Translations under genes and position numbers: made by a program
DNA from: Durusdinium trenchii
Lineage: Eukaryota > Sar > Dinophyceae > Suessiales > Symbiodiniaceae
Assembly (NCBI GenBank): GCA_963970005.1
Contig: CAXAMN010021562.1
Coordinates: 488,693-552,692, forward strand
DNA: 64,000 bases
Direction of reading: 5' to 3'
The notes under the pieces: generated by a model
The model's input: only the letters and a program-made list of their open reading frames with translations
Databases searched by the model: none
Told to the model about the DNA's origin: nothing
In this document: piece by piece, positions 9,751-20,639 of the stretch
How the letters are laid out: every line of letters begins with the position of its first letter
Position numbering within the stretch: the stretch's first letter is position 1

Positions 9751-11130
9751 GCCAACAAGCTCCTCCGCTTTGCCAAGAACAACAGCGACGCTGCCCTGAT
9801 CTTTCGAGATCTTGGAGGAGACATGGAGAAGCTTTGCATGGTGGCCATGAGCGACGCAGCCTGGGGAGTTCGTCGCAACAGCGAATCCCAGGGTGGCTAT
9901 GTGATCTTCCTCTGCAACCAGCAGATCCTGGAAGACGGCTCCACACAGGACTACATCGTTCTGGATTGGAGAAGCTTCAAGTTGCCAAGAGTGAGTCGCT
10001 CATCACTCAATGCTGAGAGCCAGGCATGTTCGGCCGCCATGGACGCCCTGGAGTATCTGTTGATCTTCTGGGAGGGCTGCACCCGACACGACTTCCAACT
10101 TCGACAGGTGGACGAGTTTTCACCGACTATGCCCTCGTCGCTGGTGGTCGACGCCAAGGCGCTCTACGACTCGCTCAAGGCTGAAACTCCCAGCCTACAA
10201 GGCGACAAAAGAACAAAGATTGAAGTCATGGTGACCAAGCAAAAGATGCTGGCAATGAAGTCCCGGCTGAAATGGGTCTCATCTGAGGCTCAAATGGCCG
10301 ATGGAGTCACCAAGTATGCCGCCAGACAGCTCTTTGCCGATCGTCTTCGTTCTCATCACCTTTCACTACAAGCTGATGTCTCCTTTCAGGCATCCAAGAA
10401 GAAGACCCTGGCAGAGCGACAGGCAAGCGCAAGACGCCATGCCATCACTCGGACTGGCAACCCCAACCACTTGGCCTTTGCAGTCCTCACCTCGCAGATG
10501 ATCGGAGTCAAGGCCATGACGGCGGATGAGGTCATAGCAACTATGCTGTCACCCGAGATGACCGTGACCCTGTATGTCATTGTAATTGGCATGCTGCTGT
10601 GGCGCTTCCTTTGTGACAACAAGGGAACTTCATCATGGAGCTCCACGGTTACAAGAACGACCTGGACTATGACTTCAACGAGCTCTACAGCGGCCGAGAC
10701 ACAGACCGAGAAGGAGCCTGAGACTTCCTTTGGTGCCCTCCGCACCGAGAACCTGCGGCTGCAAGACATTGTGAGAGACCAAGAAGCTGAACTATTTGAC
10801 CTACAAGCCCAATGCAGAGCACAAGAAGAAGAGATTGAACAGCTCATCGACATCCGAGAGTACATGAGGATCGAGATGCGCGAGATTGACACCGAGTACA
10901 AGAAGGCCCGCGACAACTGGATCGATGCGCACAACCGCTTAGCTGCGGTACGTGATCAGCTCTCCAGAAATTGGGTCCCAGATGCGGTCATCACCACCCG
11001 CACTGGAAAGTCCTACCACACCTATGCAGACTGTCAAGCTTTGGCCTCCTCTGATGCCACCCAGCTGAGACAGTGGAACTGCTGCGCCTTTTGCAGCCAG
11101 AAGCATTTAGAGTTTTGGAGGTCGTATTAA
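9751..11130 (+). CDS. Copia RNase H with a membrane, coiled-coil and Cys/His C-terminal extension
   Basis: From the methionine at 9823 this frame has 435 residues. Upstream sequence (ANKLLRFAKNNSDAALIFRD) is also in frame. RNase H spans about residues 8-165 with the four acidic residues in place: D11 (MSDAAWG), E65 (LNAESQA), D110 (VVDAKAL) and D160 (MADGVTK). An uncommon tail follows: a hydrophobic segment at 247-263 (VTLYVIVIGMLLWRFLC), a Thr/Ser-rich linker, a charged coiled coil at about 304-378, and a final TGKSYHTYADCQAL...CCAFC motif at 394-424 that could bind a metal. Stop TAA falls 10 bp before the 3' LTR. The tail's function is unknown. Confidence 0.88.
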   Translation, partial: ANKLLRFAKNNSDAALIFRDLGGDMEKLCMVAMSDAAWGVRRNSESQGGYVIFLCNQQILEDGSTQDYIVLDWRSFKLPRVSRSSLNAESQACSAAMDALEYLLIFWEGCTRHDFQLRQVDEFSPTMPSSLVVDAKALYDSLKAETPSLQGDKRTKIEVMVTKQKMLAMKSRLKWVSSEAQMADGVTKYAARQLFADRLRSHHLSLQADVSFQASKKKTLAERQASARRHAITRTGNPNHLAFAVLTSQMIGVKAMTADEVIATMLSPEMTVTLYVIVIGMLLWRFLCDNKGTSSWSSTVTRTTWTMTSTSSTAAETQTEKEPETSFGALRTENLRLQDIVRDQEAELFDLQAQCRAQEEEIEQLIDIREYMRIEMREIDTEYKKARDNWIDAHNRLAAVRDQLSRNWVPDAVITTRTGKSYHTYADCQALASSDATQLRQWNCCAFCSQKHLEFWRSY

Positions 11131-11140
11131 AGACCACCGG

Positions 11141-11343
11141 TGTGAATTGTACGCCGTACAACTTGAGTTTGAGCAGCTTTTGACCGCCGGTCGCTGCCAC
11201 TTGGCTCTCCTGCACCCCGCAGGGGCCCCTTGAGACCTCACGTGCTGCGCACATGCAAAACAGGCAGACACCTTGTTTCATTTCCATCCCGACACTTCGT
11301 GCGGTCGCGATACAACACGAGTTTCCACTTCCGTGTTTTCATA
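11141..11343 (+). repeat. 3' LTR
   Basis: The second 203-bp copy, three differences from the 5' LTR, ending TTTTCATA before the ATACC duplication. The 30 bp before it lack a clear purine-only tract; the nearest purine-rich stretch is GAGTTTTGGAGG. Confidence 0.95.
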
Positions 11344-11348
11344 ATACC
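11344..11348. repeat. Target site duplication, right copy (ATACC)
   Basis: Matches 6378-6382 exactly and fixes the right edge of the copia element. Confidence 0.85.
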
Positions 11349-11548
11349 CCTTTTGGCGACCCCAAATCTAAAAAGAACAACATCAACGCTTTTTTATTAG
11401 GGGGGGCGCGTGGAAGGGATTGGTTGGATTCCACAGAAGGCCTTGAAAAAGACTGACCCGACAGCATCAAAATTCTGCAGTAGGATTGGTCTCAGTCTTG
11501 GTATGTCTTGGTACCAGTATCGTTTGAAGAAGCGCTTCTGCGATCCCC

Positions 11549-11776
11549 GTGTCCGGAAGAGACCAAGTCAACGACCTCCCTCATAGTCTCGCCCAGCACT
11601 GTTCAGGGCAATCACCACCTGGGTGCTTTCGGTCGCAGAAAAAACTCTTCCATGAGAACGCCTTCCAAATTGTGTCCGAATATTTGGGAACTTTGGGGCG
11701 TTGCCAACTTGTGTGGAGTCTCTGCAAGGAAATAGTTTCAAGACCTAAACGGAAGAGTGGACTCATATACTGTTGA
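11549..11776 (+). CDS. Hypothetical ORF or exon, F-box-like helix pattern
   Basis: A pyrimidine/AG boundary (CTTTCGGTCGCAG, ending at 11639) opens a frame reading KKLFHENAFQIVSEYLGTLG and RCQLVWSLCKEIVSR, to a stop at 11776. The alternating leucines and CK pattern recall an F-box helix bundle, but only faintly. Both strands are open here. It lies in the 300 bp downstream of the copia element and could be an unrelated terminal exon. Confidence 0.22.
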   Translation: MSGRDQVNDLPHSLAQHCSGQSPPGCFRSQKKLFHENAFQIVSEYLGTLGRCQLVWSLCKEIVSRPKRKSGLIYC

Positions 11777-13204
11777 TGTCGTAAACGAAAATCCGCTCTT
11801 TTGTGGCACTTGCCCACATCAAAGGTTTGTAATGTAGCTCTTTACAAACACATGGACAAACCTTGCTCAGCACCGGGCAGTGGCAAAGGCCTTTCAAGAA
11901 CTGGGAACAGCAAATTGCATCGATCATGCTTGAGCGATACTGTTGCATGCAGGTGACCAAGTCATCAAATAGAAAGCATAATTATCATAAGAACAGTGCT
12001 GGCATTGCTGGCCTGTCCATCCGTATGGGGTGGGTCTCGGTATCTTTCACCCAAATCCTTCGCGAACATGCTGCGAGGAAGACTTTGAGTTGGACGCTGG
12101 GAATGTCCGGAAATGATGGAAAGAATGAACCAGGAGTCAAGTTCGTTTGTACCAACTAGTGTACAAACAAGCTTCAATGCGCATGAAATATATAACTGGA
12201 GTCAAATAGTCTAGTGCTGAAGCTCGCATCGCTCAAAAAACATGCCTAAAGGATCTTAAAGGCAAGGGCCTAGTTTTAGGCTAGATTGGCAACATTTATT
12301 TACAACCTCCCTTGCATTCCACAATGATTGCAATCCAATCTCAGTGTCCACAAAAACTGAGCTGCCTGCCATGGAATAACGCCGCATGATGGAGGAACAT
12401 ACTACACCTGCGACCATGGATGATGCTGCCGGGAAGCCTTACCCAGAAAGTTGCGAGTAGGTTGCAGTGTTGCGCCGGATTGTGTACTGTTTGTCCGTCA
12501 AACAAGTCTGGGCTCATCGTCAATCGAGAGGAAACCATTAGCTGGTCATACTCTTGAACAAGTTCCAGATTCTATCAACTCCAGGGTGATTCATTAGATT
12601 CATTAGTATTCATTAGTCAATACTAGTCAGTATATTATTCATTAGACATCACCATGCGGACCCGCCATGAAACGCTGAGTCCCATGACTCCATGTCACCG
12701 TCCGAATCGTCTGAGCGGTTCGCGCCGGGGGTTGCATCAACAAGACTCGGGCATCATCTGGAAGTTCATTGTATCAACAAGTTCTGCAAATGCGCAAACA
12801 CGCAACCAACCATGACTCTGTCCAAAAGAGATCTGGAGAAACCAACTTACCAAAAGAGATACGCCAAGACTCTGAGACTCCCAATGCGCCACAGACCGGT
12901 CGACCCACTCCCATCTGCCGCGGACCGGTTACGCCGGCCCAAGGCGAAGTGGTCTGGGTGTCCCAAACAGCTCGGACAGCCCAGATGCGCGCGCAAGTAC
13001 GGCAAAAGGCGACCTGCAGAGCGAAGGACAAGCTGCCTGAAACTCGAGGAAAGAACGGGAAGTTTGAGCTTGCAAGAAGTGGTAGGACCAAACAGCAAAA
13101 CATTACCCAATCTAATATAGCTTTCAATTCTGCATGACGCGATGCCAGAAGGCAAATGAAGCACAGTACCTGTCATCTGGGATTGTAATTGTGCTTGTCT
13201 GGCT
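11777..13204. other. No gene recognised
   Basis: AT-rich with short open frames in several phases on both strands. A moderately GC-rich patch at 12690-13080 is open in three frames (e.g. GRPTPICRGPVTPAQGEVVW), but none is convincing. Confidence 0.5.
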
Positions 13205-13648
13205 TTGTGTGATGGGGAACATCCATTCATCCATGAACCAAATAGAACAAAGGTGAACCAACTTTGCGAAGACCGTGGGGGAGAAACCGTGCTCACTGCT
13301 TGGACCTATGGTCCAATAGTTGCGCACGCAAGATCTCGCTCACATGTGCAAAGGACAGAGTTGCTGCATGAAATTGTATGTCAATCTTCGCAATTCCGTC
13401 CTGGCTCTGCGACCCATGAATCTTGTGGGGCCTTACCCAAGGTTGACCGCTCTCTGTTCATTAAATTGTTTGAGGTGACAGAGAGTGGAATCGGCCCAAA
13501 CGCACAATCTCCGAAAGCTCCATCAATGCCACGCCACGTGAGTTGGACAAAAATGGCACTCCGAGTGGATGCTGTTCCTCTGTTGGGGTTCCCTTCCACC
13601 CGCCAAATGCTGAATGCATGGGAGCAGTTCCGACCATTCAGCTCATGA
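13205..13648 (+). CDS. Hypothetical ORF, 147 codons, unrecognised
   Basis: The frame starts MCDGEHPFIHEPNRTKVNQL and ends LNAWEQFRPFSS before TGA. Composition is balanced, without low-complexity runs. The middle (LFIKLFEVTESGIG) looks structured and the end (MPRHVSWTKMALRVDAVPLL) is basic then hydrophobic. No domain is recognised. The opposite strand is also partly open, so it may be non-coding. Confidence 0.25.
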   Translation: MCDGEHPFIHEPNRTKVNQLCEDRGGETVLTAWTYGPIVAHARSRSHVQRTELLHEIVCQSSQFRPGSATHESCGALPKVDRSLFIKLFEVTESGIGPNAQSPKAPSMPRHVSWTKMALRVDAVPLLGFPSTRQMLNAWEQFRPFSS

Positions 13649-14214
13649 TGCAGTGTCTGTCTGCAGTGTCAAATGTTCTGCTTCAGGCACTTGCTGCAGT
13701 GCACATACTTTTGGCATCTTTTGGCAAGGTTCACACACACACACACATCCTGCATTGCAGGCAGGGCTTGGCACTGCGCGTGATGTCAAAATACTCAGAA
13801 ACACTGCTGCTCGCTGCTCTGTGGCTTTTGGGGCTCAAAGGGCTGGCACGAAAGCGCACGATCTGCCTGCCTTGGGCTCAAGTTGTCATTCCTGACTCCT
13901 GACTATTCCAAACAACATCATATCATATCATATCCATGAATTGCCAAAGAAAGGAGATGCAACCTCCCATGCCCCCAGACGTTCAACCAAGACCCCGGAC
14001 CTTCGATGTAGGGTCGCATCTTCTCGACCAAGAGCTCTCTTTGAGGCCTGGAGGTGGCAAAGGTCTCCTAAAACAGAACTGGTGATCACGTCTCAGTCCC
14101 AGGAAATAGGACAAATATGGACAAATGGAACAAGAATGAACAACATAACTGGTGATCCTATAACATCTCTCAAATCAACACAGGCCTAGGATACTCTCGG
14201 TGGTTTAGCCTGGT

Positions 14215-14352
14215 TTAGCCGGTGGACTTGGTGAGTTGGTCGAGCCCGGTCCTCTGAGCTTCCGACACCGGGCGCCCGGCGCGCTCGAGCATGATCCATC
14301 TCTTTGGGACCTGGGGCTCACGGAGCGGGATTAAGTCTTCAAGCCGAAGCAC
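14215..14352 (-). CDS. Exon island with C-terminal stop, unrecognised
   Basis: A GC-rich minus-strand frame reads VLRLEDLIPLREPQVPKRWI, MLERAGRPVSEAQRTGLDQL and TKSTG before TAA at 14217-14215. It is charged and Leu-rich, unlike the AT-rich flanks, and there is no other long stretch of this quality for 2 kb either side. The 12-bp palindrome CCGGGCGCCCGG at its centre is part of the coding sequence. A likely acceptor is TTGTGCCAAG at its 5' end. Function unknown. Confidence 0.38.
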   Translation of the reverse strand: MLRLEDLIPLREPQVPKRWIMLERAGRPVSEAQRTGLDQLTKSTG

Positions 14353-15265
14353 TTGGCACAATGCAATTGAATGCCATTTGCAAGTTCAACTGTTGTTTGA
14401 CTTGCTATGCTCTTGCTTGTTGTCATGGAGTCTAGAAAACACGTCTGTCAAGCAAACCACCAAGTGAGAATGTCAGTCCGCGACCATTTCCACATCTGCT
14501 CGGTCCTTGCTGTCAGCACAGTCCGGCAAAGCCACCACATTCAAAATTCTTCAATATTCAACTCAAGTTAAACAGTTAACACCCGTGAACGACCAAAAGG
14601 GCTGCACAAATGTCACAAAGCCCATGCTAGTACTTGGCGACCACGCCACCTATGTATGCTTTCAGCCTCTTCAAGCTAATGACGCCTGAAGTCTACAGTG
14701 GAGACCGCCTTCCTGAAGTTGACCGCCGCTGGAGAATGAAGGAACACTAGTGCAGTGCGACCGAGAAAAACTGTGTTATATAAATCTACCTGGACAAGTT
14801 CATCCACTGACAATATGGCAATGGAGTGTAAAACTATGTAAAACAATACAAATAAGCTATACAATCCTCAAATCTGCTCGAACGTACCCGGGGCCTGAAG
14901 CCAGGAACGGCTGTATATAACCCTGAGTGTTCCGCTGTTCCATTGCCAAGAAGCTAAATCAAAGTGCTCTGGCACATGCAGCAGGAGTCCTGGCTACCAA
15001 CCGCCCGTGACGCCATGACACGGCGACCCGTGACGCTGCAAAGCTGAGGTGAATGTCCTCCACAAAAGAATTCGGGTCTAAAAACGAGATAACAAAACAC
15101 TGTGAGGCCCCTTTAAAGGGGCTTATAACCTTCTCTTTGTCCATGTTTTACCAGTGGCCTCCTGTTGCACAGGGACATGTTGAGCATATTCATATGCTTG
15201 CCAACTCCAAGTTGCCCAGTTCTGTAGCCACATATATTCTGCAAATTATTCAAACTATTCGTGCA

Positions 15266-15304
15266 AACTAGTAGCGACGCCCTTCGTTACTAGTAGCGTC
15301 CTTG
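15266..15304. repeat. CTAGTAG short array, copy 2
   Basis: Two units (ACTAGTAGCGACGCCCTTCG and TTACTAGTAGCGTCCTTG) of the dispersed family. Confidence 0.8.
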
Positions 15305-15796
15305 CAATTATCAACATATGTTTGCATGATACATTATGTAACATGTTATATATGTACCATATATACCTGTAGCTGCATAGAAAGAGTTTACAAATCATTG
15401 GCACGTCCGAAGTGCCTTCCACCTCTTTGGGTGTCAAAAGGCCCTTCAGCAAGGTCATGCCCTTGGATGCCGAAAGGATCCTTCGACCTCTTGCTCTGAT
15501 TTCGAAGAACTTGTATTGGATACTACTGCACCATCTGGAAACAAGAGTCCGCTTAGCTTATCTCAATTGTGTCCCAGAAGTTGAGTTAAAGTTGAAGGTG
15601 CCCTGGACAGCATAACGGCCCAGTTCCACAGCAATGCGGTTCACTGGACATCAACCGAGTCGCCACTTGCTGGGCGCCACCCGGTAGCGTCCACTGCAAG
15701 CTCAAACGCGCTTCAGTGCACGTGCCCCCATCAGAGAGACGGAGCACGTGCGCCGAAAGGACCTGTCGATGTGATGCCAATCGGTTTTAAGTAGTC

Positions 15797-15888
15797 TCTT
15801 GTTCCTAGTAGTACGACAAGGAGCCCCTAGTAGCGTCCTTGCTCCTAGTAGCGATGCCAGGAGCCCCTAGTAGCTTCTTGTTACTAGG
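15797..15888. repeat. CTAGTAG short array, copy 3
   Basis: Four to five units built on CAGGAGCCCCTAGTAGCGTC and CTTGCTCCTAGTAGCGATGC. This subtype is shared with copies 5 and 6 and carries the AGGAGCCCCTAG variant. Confidence 0.85.
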
Positions 15889-15939
15889 CAATGTCGATGA
15901 GTCGTATCAACAGGCCATTTTGGGGTGCATATTTTTCAT

Positions 15940-15999
15940 AGGGAGACCTGGACCTGGCTGGGTGGACCTGTCTATTGAGGTCAAACTGGGAGGTCTCCC
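15940..15999. repeat. Foldback or MITE-like element with GGGAGACCT ends, copy 1
   Basis: About 60 bp beginning AGGGAGACCTGG and ending CTGGGAGGTCTCCC, so the termini are inverted repeats. Similar ends occur at 28679-28755 and 40373-40448. Confidence 0.55.
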
Positions 16000-16624
16000 G
16001 ATGCAATCGCACAGACATTGTTGATCCTGGAGACCCACCCACAGTGCCAACAAAACGCAAAAAACACACACAACACATCTCTTTGATCGTCCACCTGGGT
16101 GAAGATTGCGCCATTTTGATCGAGGCCGTTGGTGCCGGCTAGACGGCCAGTAGCAACCATCGGCGTTTAACATGTCTAGTACTTGCGCTTCCTGATTCCA
16201 CAAGACTAAGCTGGTTCGTGCAGAAGTACTCAGGGCAACCCCCACATGATTTTTAAAGTTTAAAGCATTGAGTGTTGACTAGTTGACTGGTTGGATGTTG
16301 TCCGCTTCATTTGGTGCAAGTACGTCTCCGCTAAAACCGACATTGACACCGACCCCACCAAGGCCGCACCATCTCTCCCATGGTCCACCTGAACTTGGCT
16401 GCTCGAGCGGGCGCCAAGGGATCTTCGAGACTTCCTGGGCTCGACACCGGCAGTGGGACGGTGGTCAGTGACTCGAGTATTCAGTGTCACTGGAATTCAG
16501 TGCTCAGGCATTCTTTATTCGAAGCGGCTGAAATCCCACAGGGATCCAAAAGGTTCAATCAATAGCCCACAAGTTGCTGCTGAAACATCTGTTCAGGCCC
16601 CTTCTCCAGTTGGAAGAGCTGTCC

Positions 16625-16791
16625 TCAGCGGCGTAAAAAGCCGGCGGATCTGCGCTGCGCGCAGCGTCCAGGAGGCCTCGAGGCGTTGAGACGCGCAGCG
16701 TCCAGGAACTCCTCGTGGAGTCTGAAGAAGTGACAAGCACAGTAGCCGCAGTAGCCCTGAATCTCTCCATCTCTGCATCGCAACATGGTTT
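16625..16791 (-). CDS. Possible Cys-rich exon
   Basis: The acceptor TTGAAGTCTCAG is followed by a minus-strand frame reading MLRCRDGEIQGYCGYCACHF and FRLHEEFLDAARLN, to TGA at 16627-16625. The C..C.C...H spacing could bind zinc. The two other frames on this strand are also open, and the 16-bp unit TCCTGGACGCTGCGCG is repeated inside, so coding is uncertain. Confidence 0.22.
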
Positions 16792-17946
16792 CTGAGACTT
16801 CAAGAACGGAACATCATCTGGAATGGTTGGCTTGACCAAAGACTTCCAGTTTCAGGCTATGTCTAAAAAACAACAAGAAGAAACACCGGGCCAACCTGCC
16901 ACAGTTTTGCACGTGTTTTTCTTCCCAGACCTTCAAAAACCATACACCTACACCAACGTTCACAGCTCACAGCTCAACGAGCAACATCGCCTGGTAGCGG
17001 AGCCGGACCACCTGGGCCACCAGCTGGGAGGGCAAACGACCCTCATGGCCTGGGCGACGCGTCTGACAACGCGGACAGGTGCGGATGTGACGTGATGTCG
17101 AATGAAGTGGATTCCCATTGGACATAGTTGCCATTTCCAGCCCTGTCAGGAGTGGTTGATGGAAGGCCGGTTGACGTAGCAGGACGGATATATAATTGTT
17201 GAAACCAGTTTGTTTCCAGGTTTGTGTCCACCTGAGCTCGGCTACACGGGTTCAAAGCTCAGTTTGCCAATTGAACACTCGAACATAATTTTTCCATCAA
17301 AATGTGAAATCTCAAAGATGGAAGAACAAAATATACACCCTGCCGACCCTATCATCATGAAACATTTCAGAAATCGTTGATTGTGCTTGGCACTCCCAAA
17401 GCTCCGACATGCTCCGACTGGCCATGATGCGAATCGGTTTCCTTGGGATTCCCGGACGGCTCATGGCCATCAACTTCGCCATGGGTTTTCTCTCCATCAG
17501 TGATAGAGCCATTGGTCGTTGGCGGAGTGTGTTCTTTTGTAGGCACGATAAATATACAAAACGCATACAGGGAGCGTAAAAGCGCATTCTAGTTCATGTT
17601 CCAGCAAAGGTACTAGCTGTTCATGTAGGTGCAAGTAGAAACAAACCAAGAACGTCTTGGCTTACTCATGCTTACTTCAGCCCTGTGAAAAATCACACTG
17701 AACACCAAACCTTTTCTCCTAGAGTCCAGCTGAACATGTTCACAGCAAAAAGCTCTTAGTAGCCGTTCACGACTACCGGATACACTCCAGCGGGCGGCAC
17801 CTCTAGTGAAGTGATTGAGCTTGAGCCAAACCTTCATGCCTCACCTCAGCGATGGCAGAAGGATGCATTGTACCATCCACCTCAACTAGATTCAACAGTA
17901 AGGGCTTGGCTGGCAGCTTCACACCAATTTCAGGATCCATAAATAT

Positions 17947-17968
17947 ATAGATAGATAGATAGATAGAC
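17947..17968. repeat. (GATA)n microsatellite
   Basis: Five GATA units in ATAGATAGATAGATAGATAG. Confidence 0.9.
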
Positions 17969-18363
17969 CATTCTGAGTAATCACATTCATTCATCTCTCT
18001 TTTGGTGTCAGAAGCTCAACATCAAACAGAAGCTCGTCGATCACATCGGCTCTGCTGTCGAGGCGGTCACTTTTCCGCCCACTAGGATGAGAGAACGGTG
18101 CGAGAAACGGTTTGTCTCTGCTCCACCGCCTCTCTGCGGTGTCATCAGTGAGTTGAGACCACCTGGCCACACAGATTCAAGCCATGTGGTGTTTTTCTCT
18201 TGGACAGGGTCAAACGTACAATTAATAATGCATCTGATAACATAGCAGCCACTAAAAAAGTATTTGCATCACATGACCCCACAAACACACAATTGCAATC
18301 CAAGTTCCATGAGGCTGTCCCACAAGCAGCATGAAATAGGGTAGGTAAAGTTTAAAGTGCTTA

Positions 18364-18455
18364 GAAGCTACTAGGTTGGAGGCAATTGCTATTAGGTTGG
18401 AGGCCATTACTACTAGTAGCAAGAAGCTATGAACGTAGCAAGGTGCCTTACTAGT
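18364..18455. repeat. CTAGTAG short array, copy 4 (reverse orientation)
   Basis: The reverse complement of the family motif (GAAGCTACTAGG, TACTAGTAGCAAGAAGCTA) is interleaved with two GGTTGGAGGC(A/C)ATT copies. Confidence 0.75.
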
Positions 18456-20639
18456 CTTGTTGACTTATAAACTCATAACTTGGCACTTCTAGACTCCTGG
18501 GCCAATCGAATCCAACGGGTCCGAGAAATCGCCCTCAACGCCGCCAAGTCACCATGCTGAATCGCTCGTCTTCAAATGTTGGAGCGAGCCTGCCCAAAAA
18601 GCGATTGAACCCTGTATTCAAGAAAAAGGGTTCCAACATGAATGAACATGATGACATCATCATGTATGGAATATTGCAGGATCTATCTCTGTTCAATCGA
18701 CCTCTGGAACAGCCCAAGCAAGACACTATATTGTGAGGGGCATTACTTTGCATGTGTGACCCTTCGGCTGTGGTGGGAGGGGTCCGGCTGGGTGTCGCAA
18801 TGTAAGTCTTTATCGGAAATCGTATGAAATTGGTGTCACATTCACTGAGATGTGTAAGTCTTGACGCAGCCACAGCATCATGAACATCTGCACTCATGGC
18901 TCACACAAATCATCGGGGCCTATGTGCATGCGTCGGGCCTCTTAAATTCAAGGTCTCACTGACTTACAAGCAACTCCCTCCATCCTTGTCCATTGCTTAT
19001 CCATCTACTGTCACACAGTGACACATTCTTGGACACATCATGACACATCTGTCAAAAACGTCAGCCATCAACGGCCTGACCACACTGCATCGAAGATACT
19101 CCAAGAGAAGCGATCCGGCTTTGTCTGGGTGCGTGGATTGATTTCCTGGCAAAGCTCCGTCTAGTTGAATTGGGGTGGGGATCTGCTGACCGACCTGTGT
19201 ATCTATAGTGAGGAGATATGTATTGATTGAAGAAAAGAAAGGTGATGCACGGAACAATTGAAACCTCCCTCCCAGTCCAGTATACGCCCATGATACTCAA
19301 ACTATCAAAAACAATCACGTTCCATTGTTGGCCCTACTTGATTTGACTTGTGGCAGTGCATTGTGACCACTTGGTAAAGGAGAAAAGGTCCGATAGGCGA
19401 GCAGTGAACACACATTCCAGTTGCTGTGTTAGGTGTTTATCCACTAGATTCGAGTCTAATGGGGCAGTTGCTGAGCAAGTTGGTCTCCGAGAACGGATTG
19501 ATCCAACTCATGGCAATTGGCTTTTCCCTACCCAACTCTTAGGAATTCTTGATGTTTTGAGCTGGGTACTGGTTGCCACGTTAGGTCTCTGGCCGCTTTC
19601 CCAGACTGCCAGGTCAGGTAAAATATGGACCCACAATTGCTTCGTTATTACCAGTAGCCCAGACCCCAGGTTTGTAAGAAAGTGTTGGATGAAAAACAGC
19701 AATTGCTTGTGAATGATCGCCTCAGCCCTTGACCCTGGAATGCCCTTGGAAATGCCCTCGCTGTGCTGTCCTCCACTAGAGAGAGGCACTCGCACCAGGA
19801 CTTGCCTCAGGCTAAGATAGGGCATGTCTGTAGGTCTCGAGCATCTCTGAAAAGTCCCGCAAGAAACTGCATGTTGTTGCTTGAGTTTTGCCCATCTATT
19901 ACTCCACTCATGCTACTTGCATCTACTTGCACCACACCACACCAGGAACACGTACTAGCTGCATGAGTTGCTTGCTAAAGGATGGAATATGTAATTTGTT
20001 TCCAGCAACCCGTTGCCGCACCTGCAAGCGCACATGCCCGCATTGCCTGGCAGCATGAAGCAAAGACCAACAAAAATAGTGGATGCTTAAACTCCAACTC
20101 CGGAAACTCTCCCCTTTATCTACCACCCCCCTTTCTTTCTGTCACCGTGCTGTGTCCCTCCCAAAGGTAGGTAGAGGTGACGTTATGATATGTGACCATA
20201 TAAATTATCCATAAATATGCATACAAACAACGCTCGAGTAATGTCATCTAGCACCGCCACTATGTTGGCTTGGCTTCACAATTGGAACTGCAAAACAGAG
20301 TTGCGATGTGGAAAAAGAAAGAGACCCGGCAAAGTATGTGTCCCGAATCCCATTGGATTACTTTCTGAAGAAATAGAAACAACAACGCTTTTCACAATAG
20401 CGAAAGGACGTCCATTCTATCCTTGTCTCTATACGCCGTAAACCTCCCATGATGATGTAGGAGGTAGCGCAACTTTTGGCCAAGGAGCCGTGTTGAAGCA
20501 CTCCGCATCCAGCATGGGCTCGCACATCTGCGACTCCTTGCTATGCGTGGAATGGTATGGCGTATATACAGGTGGCTGACATGAGGACGTCAATGGTCTT
20601 CTTCTGTCTCATATGTAGTTAGTAGCACTATATCACCAC

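Larger units (their letters stand above)
6383..11343 (+). mobile_element. Ty1/copia-type LTR retrotransposon, 4,961 bp, defective
   Basis: The element is bounded by two 203-bp LTRs that differ at only three positions as I read them. ATACC target duplications flank it and a primer-binding site abuts the 5' LTR. Internal domains run in the copia order, except that integrase is absent: capsid-like region, CCHC zinc knuckle, aspartic protease, reverse transcriptase, RNase H, and a long C-terminal extension. The reading frame breaks at about 7375-7390, 8660-8700, 9290 and 9740. The LTR near-identity means recent insertion, yet it could not transpose on its own protein. It either moved with proteins from a complete relative or decayed quickly. 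No canonical polypurine tract is obvious before the 3' LTR. Confidence 0.95.
14353..16624. other. Gene-poor stretch
   Basis: Holds repeat arrays 2 and 3 and the first GGGAGACCT element. A GC-rich patch at 16320-16470 is open on both strands but not assignable. Confidence 0.5.
16792..20639. other. Gene-poor stretch
   Basis: Contains a primer-binding-site look-alike at 16993-17005, the (GATA)n run and repeat array 4. At 17340-17560 the minus strand is open in two frames, one polar (KEHTPPTTNGSITDGEKTHG), the other methionine-rich. I could not choose between them. Confidence 0.45.

Noticed and set aside
17818..17829. Eleven bases (CTTGAGCCAAA) matching the end of the dinoflagellate spliced leader in reverse
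   Set aside because: Only 11 of 22 bases match and the rest differs completely; chance is likely. No full spliced-leader relic was seen.
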